DNA of 64,000 nucleotides, taken from positions 2,046,001-2,110,000 of the forward strand of contig JAQSEB010000016.1 in assembly GCA_030063045.1 (NCBI GenBank). Direction: 5' to 3'. This stretch comes from Pratylenchus scribneri (Eukaryota; Nematoda; Chromadorea; Rhabditida; Pratylenchidae). The notes under the pieces are model-generated. The model had not been told where the DNA came from. It ran no database searches and saw nothing but the letters and a program-made list of their open reading frames with translations. Made by a program: the position numbers and the translations under genes. Shown here piece after piece: positions 60,701 through 63,700 of this stretch (the stretch's first letter is position 1; every line of letters starts with the position of its first letter).

Positions 60701-63700
60701 AATGAAGCAAGAAGAGGAACGAAAACTTAAAGAAGCCGAACAGGACAAGAAATTTGAAGAGCAAAAACAAAAAGCTGATGAAGAAAGGAAACGAAGAGAA
60801 GAAGAACGTAAAAAGAGAGAAGTGGAACAAGAAAATGAACGAATTCAACGAAAAAAGCAACGAGATGAAGCCAGAAAATTGGAAGATGAGGAAAGGAAGC
60901 GAAAAGACGCTGAAGAAGAAATACAGGCGGAAGAACAACGAAGAAAGGCCGCTGAAGAAAAGAAACGAAAGGATGATGAAACGAAGGCAAAACAAGCGGA
61001 AGAAGAGAAGAAACGGGCTGATGAACTAAAGAAGAAAGAAGAAGATCGAAAACGTAAGGAAGCGGAAGATGACAAGAAATTTGAAGAGCAAAAACGGAAA
61101 GCTGATGAAGATCGGAAACGGAGGGAGGATGAACGTAAAAAGAAAGAAGAGGAACAAGAAAATGAGCGAGCTCAGAGGAAAAAGCAAAGAGAAGAAGCAA
61201 GGAAATTAGCCGAAAAAAGGGATAAAGAAGAAGCCGATGCTGAATTGAAAAAGACTAAGGATGGACAGGAAAAAATGGATGCAACTTTGATGAAAGAGAA
61301 ATTCGATGAAGAGAAGCCTCAAATTTCGAAGAAATCTTTAATCGATAAAGGCAAAGAACCGGTTGAAGAACCAAGCTCAGCTTTCATGATTAAGAAGAAG
61401 TCAACTGAAAAAGTGGCCGAAGAGGAATTACAGAAATCTCCTAAAGAGGAAAAACTCGTGAAACTTCCAGCCAAAAAGAAGGACGATAGTAAAGGTGATG
61501 AACAAATTGGAAAGAAAAAACAAGATGAAATGAAAAAATTAGAGGAAAATAAATTTGAAGAACAAAAACGAAAAGCAGAAGAAGAACGAAAACGAAGGGA
61601 AGAAGAACGTAAAAAGAAAGAAGAGGAACAAGAAAATGAGAAGGCAGCTCGTAAAAAACAACGAGAGGAAGCCCGGAAATTAGAGAATGAAGAGAGGAAG
61701 CGAAAAGAAGCCGAGGAAGAAAAGAAAGAAACTGAACAAAAACAAAAAGCTGCTGAAGATAAAAAGCGAAAAGATGATGAGATGAAGGCAAAACAAGCGG
61801 AAGAAGAAAAGAAACGTGCCGAAGAAGCTAAGAAACGAGAGGAAGAAAGGAAGCGTCAGGAAGCAGAAGATGATAAGAAATTTGAAGAACAAAAACGAAA
61901 AGCTGATGAGGATCGCAAACGAAGAGAAGAAGAACATAAAAAGAGAGAAGAGGAACAAGAAAATGAACGAATTCAAAGAAAGAAGCAACGAGAAGAAGCA
62001 AGGAAATTGGAAGATGAAGAAAGAAAGCGAAAAGACGCCGAAGAAGAAAAACAAGCAGAAGAGCAACGAAGAAAGGCCGCTGAAGAAAAGAAACGAAAGG
62101 ATGATGAAATGAAGGCAAAACAAGCGGAAGAAGAGAAGAAACGGGCTGATGAACAAGAAATGAAAAATAAGCCGGAAAAGTCACTAAAAGACGAAGATGA
62201 AAGAAGGAAGTCCGGTGAACAACGAGATATCAAAAAACAGAAGGTGGATGAGGAAGATAAACCTAAAGATCAGCGCAAGAAACAAAAAGATGACGAAAAG
62301 AAACATGATGAATTAGAACGGAAAGCGATAGAAAATGAGGAAGAAAAGAAAAGAGCTCAAGAACGAGAAAAAGCGGAAATTGAAAGGAAGGCTAAAGACG
62401 AAGAAATGAAGAAAAAAGAACAAGACGAACAACAAAAAATGATGGAAAATAAAAAACGAAGGGAAGAAGAAAGGAAGCGAAAAGAAGCCGAGGAAGAGAA
62501 AGCGCTTGAAGAATCAAAGAAACAACGTGAACAAGAGAGAAAAAGAAAAGATGAAGAACGCCGAAAGAAAGATGAAGAAGAAGAGAGACAACAAGCAGAA
62601 ACGAAACGATTAAAAGACGAGAGAAGGAAGAAGGAGGAGGAAGAACGAAAAAGGATGCTAGAGGAAGAAGATAAGAAACGAGTCGAAGAAGAAAAGAAAG
62701 CTGCCGAATTGAGGAAACAACGTGAAGAAGAGAAAAAACGCCAAGAAGAGGAAGAAGAAAAAAGGCAGAGGGAAGAAAAAGAACGAAGAGCGGAAGAGAG
62801 AAGACGGAAGGAAAAGGAAGAAGAAGAAAAGGAGGAAGAAAATAGAAAACGACGAGATGAGATGAAACGAAAGAAAGAGGAAGAACGAAAACAGAAAGAA
62901 GAAGAAGAAGAACGGCAGTTGGCAGATGAGAGGAAACGTGAGGAAGAAAGACGTAAAAAGGATGAAGAGGAGAGGAAACGGATGATGGAAGAGGAAGAAA
63001 GAAAAAGACAAGAAGAGGAGAGGAAGGCAGCTGAATTGAAGAAACAAAAGGAGGAAGAGAGAAAACGTGAAGAAGAGGAAGATGAAAAAAGACGAAAAGA
63101 AGAAATGGATCGGCGCGCAGAAGAGAGAAGACGGAAACTTGAAAGAGAAGAACAAGAGGAGGAGGAAAATAGGAAACGACGTGAAGAAATGAGAAGGAAA
63201 AAGGATGAGGAAAGGAGGAAACGGGATGAAGAGGAAGAAAGACAACGAGCTGAAGAAGATAGGCAAAAGGAAGAAGAGAGAAAACGGCGAATTGAGGAAC
63301 AAAAACGAATGGAAGAGGAACAAGAAAGGAAACGCTTGGAAGAAGAAAAGAAAGCTCAGGAAGAAAAGCAAAGAAAGGAGCAAGAAAAACGACGCCAGGA
63401 AGAAGAGGAAGAGAGGCAAAGAGCTGAAGCCAGAAGACGAAAGGAAGAGGAGAGAAAGAGAAAAGATGAGGAGATGAGACGCCAAGAAGAGGAGGAGGAA
63501 AGAAAATTGGCTGAAGAACGTCAAAAAGCCGCTGAAGCACGCAAAAAGGAAGAGGAAGAACGAAAAAGACGGGTAGAAGAGGAGGAAAAAGAGCGGGAAG
63601 AGGAAAGGAAGCGCAGAGAAAAGGAAAGAAAACAAAGGGAAGAAGAAGAGGAGAAAAAATTGGCTGAAGACAGAAAGCGATGGGAAGAGGAACGAAAAAG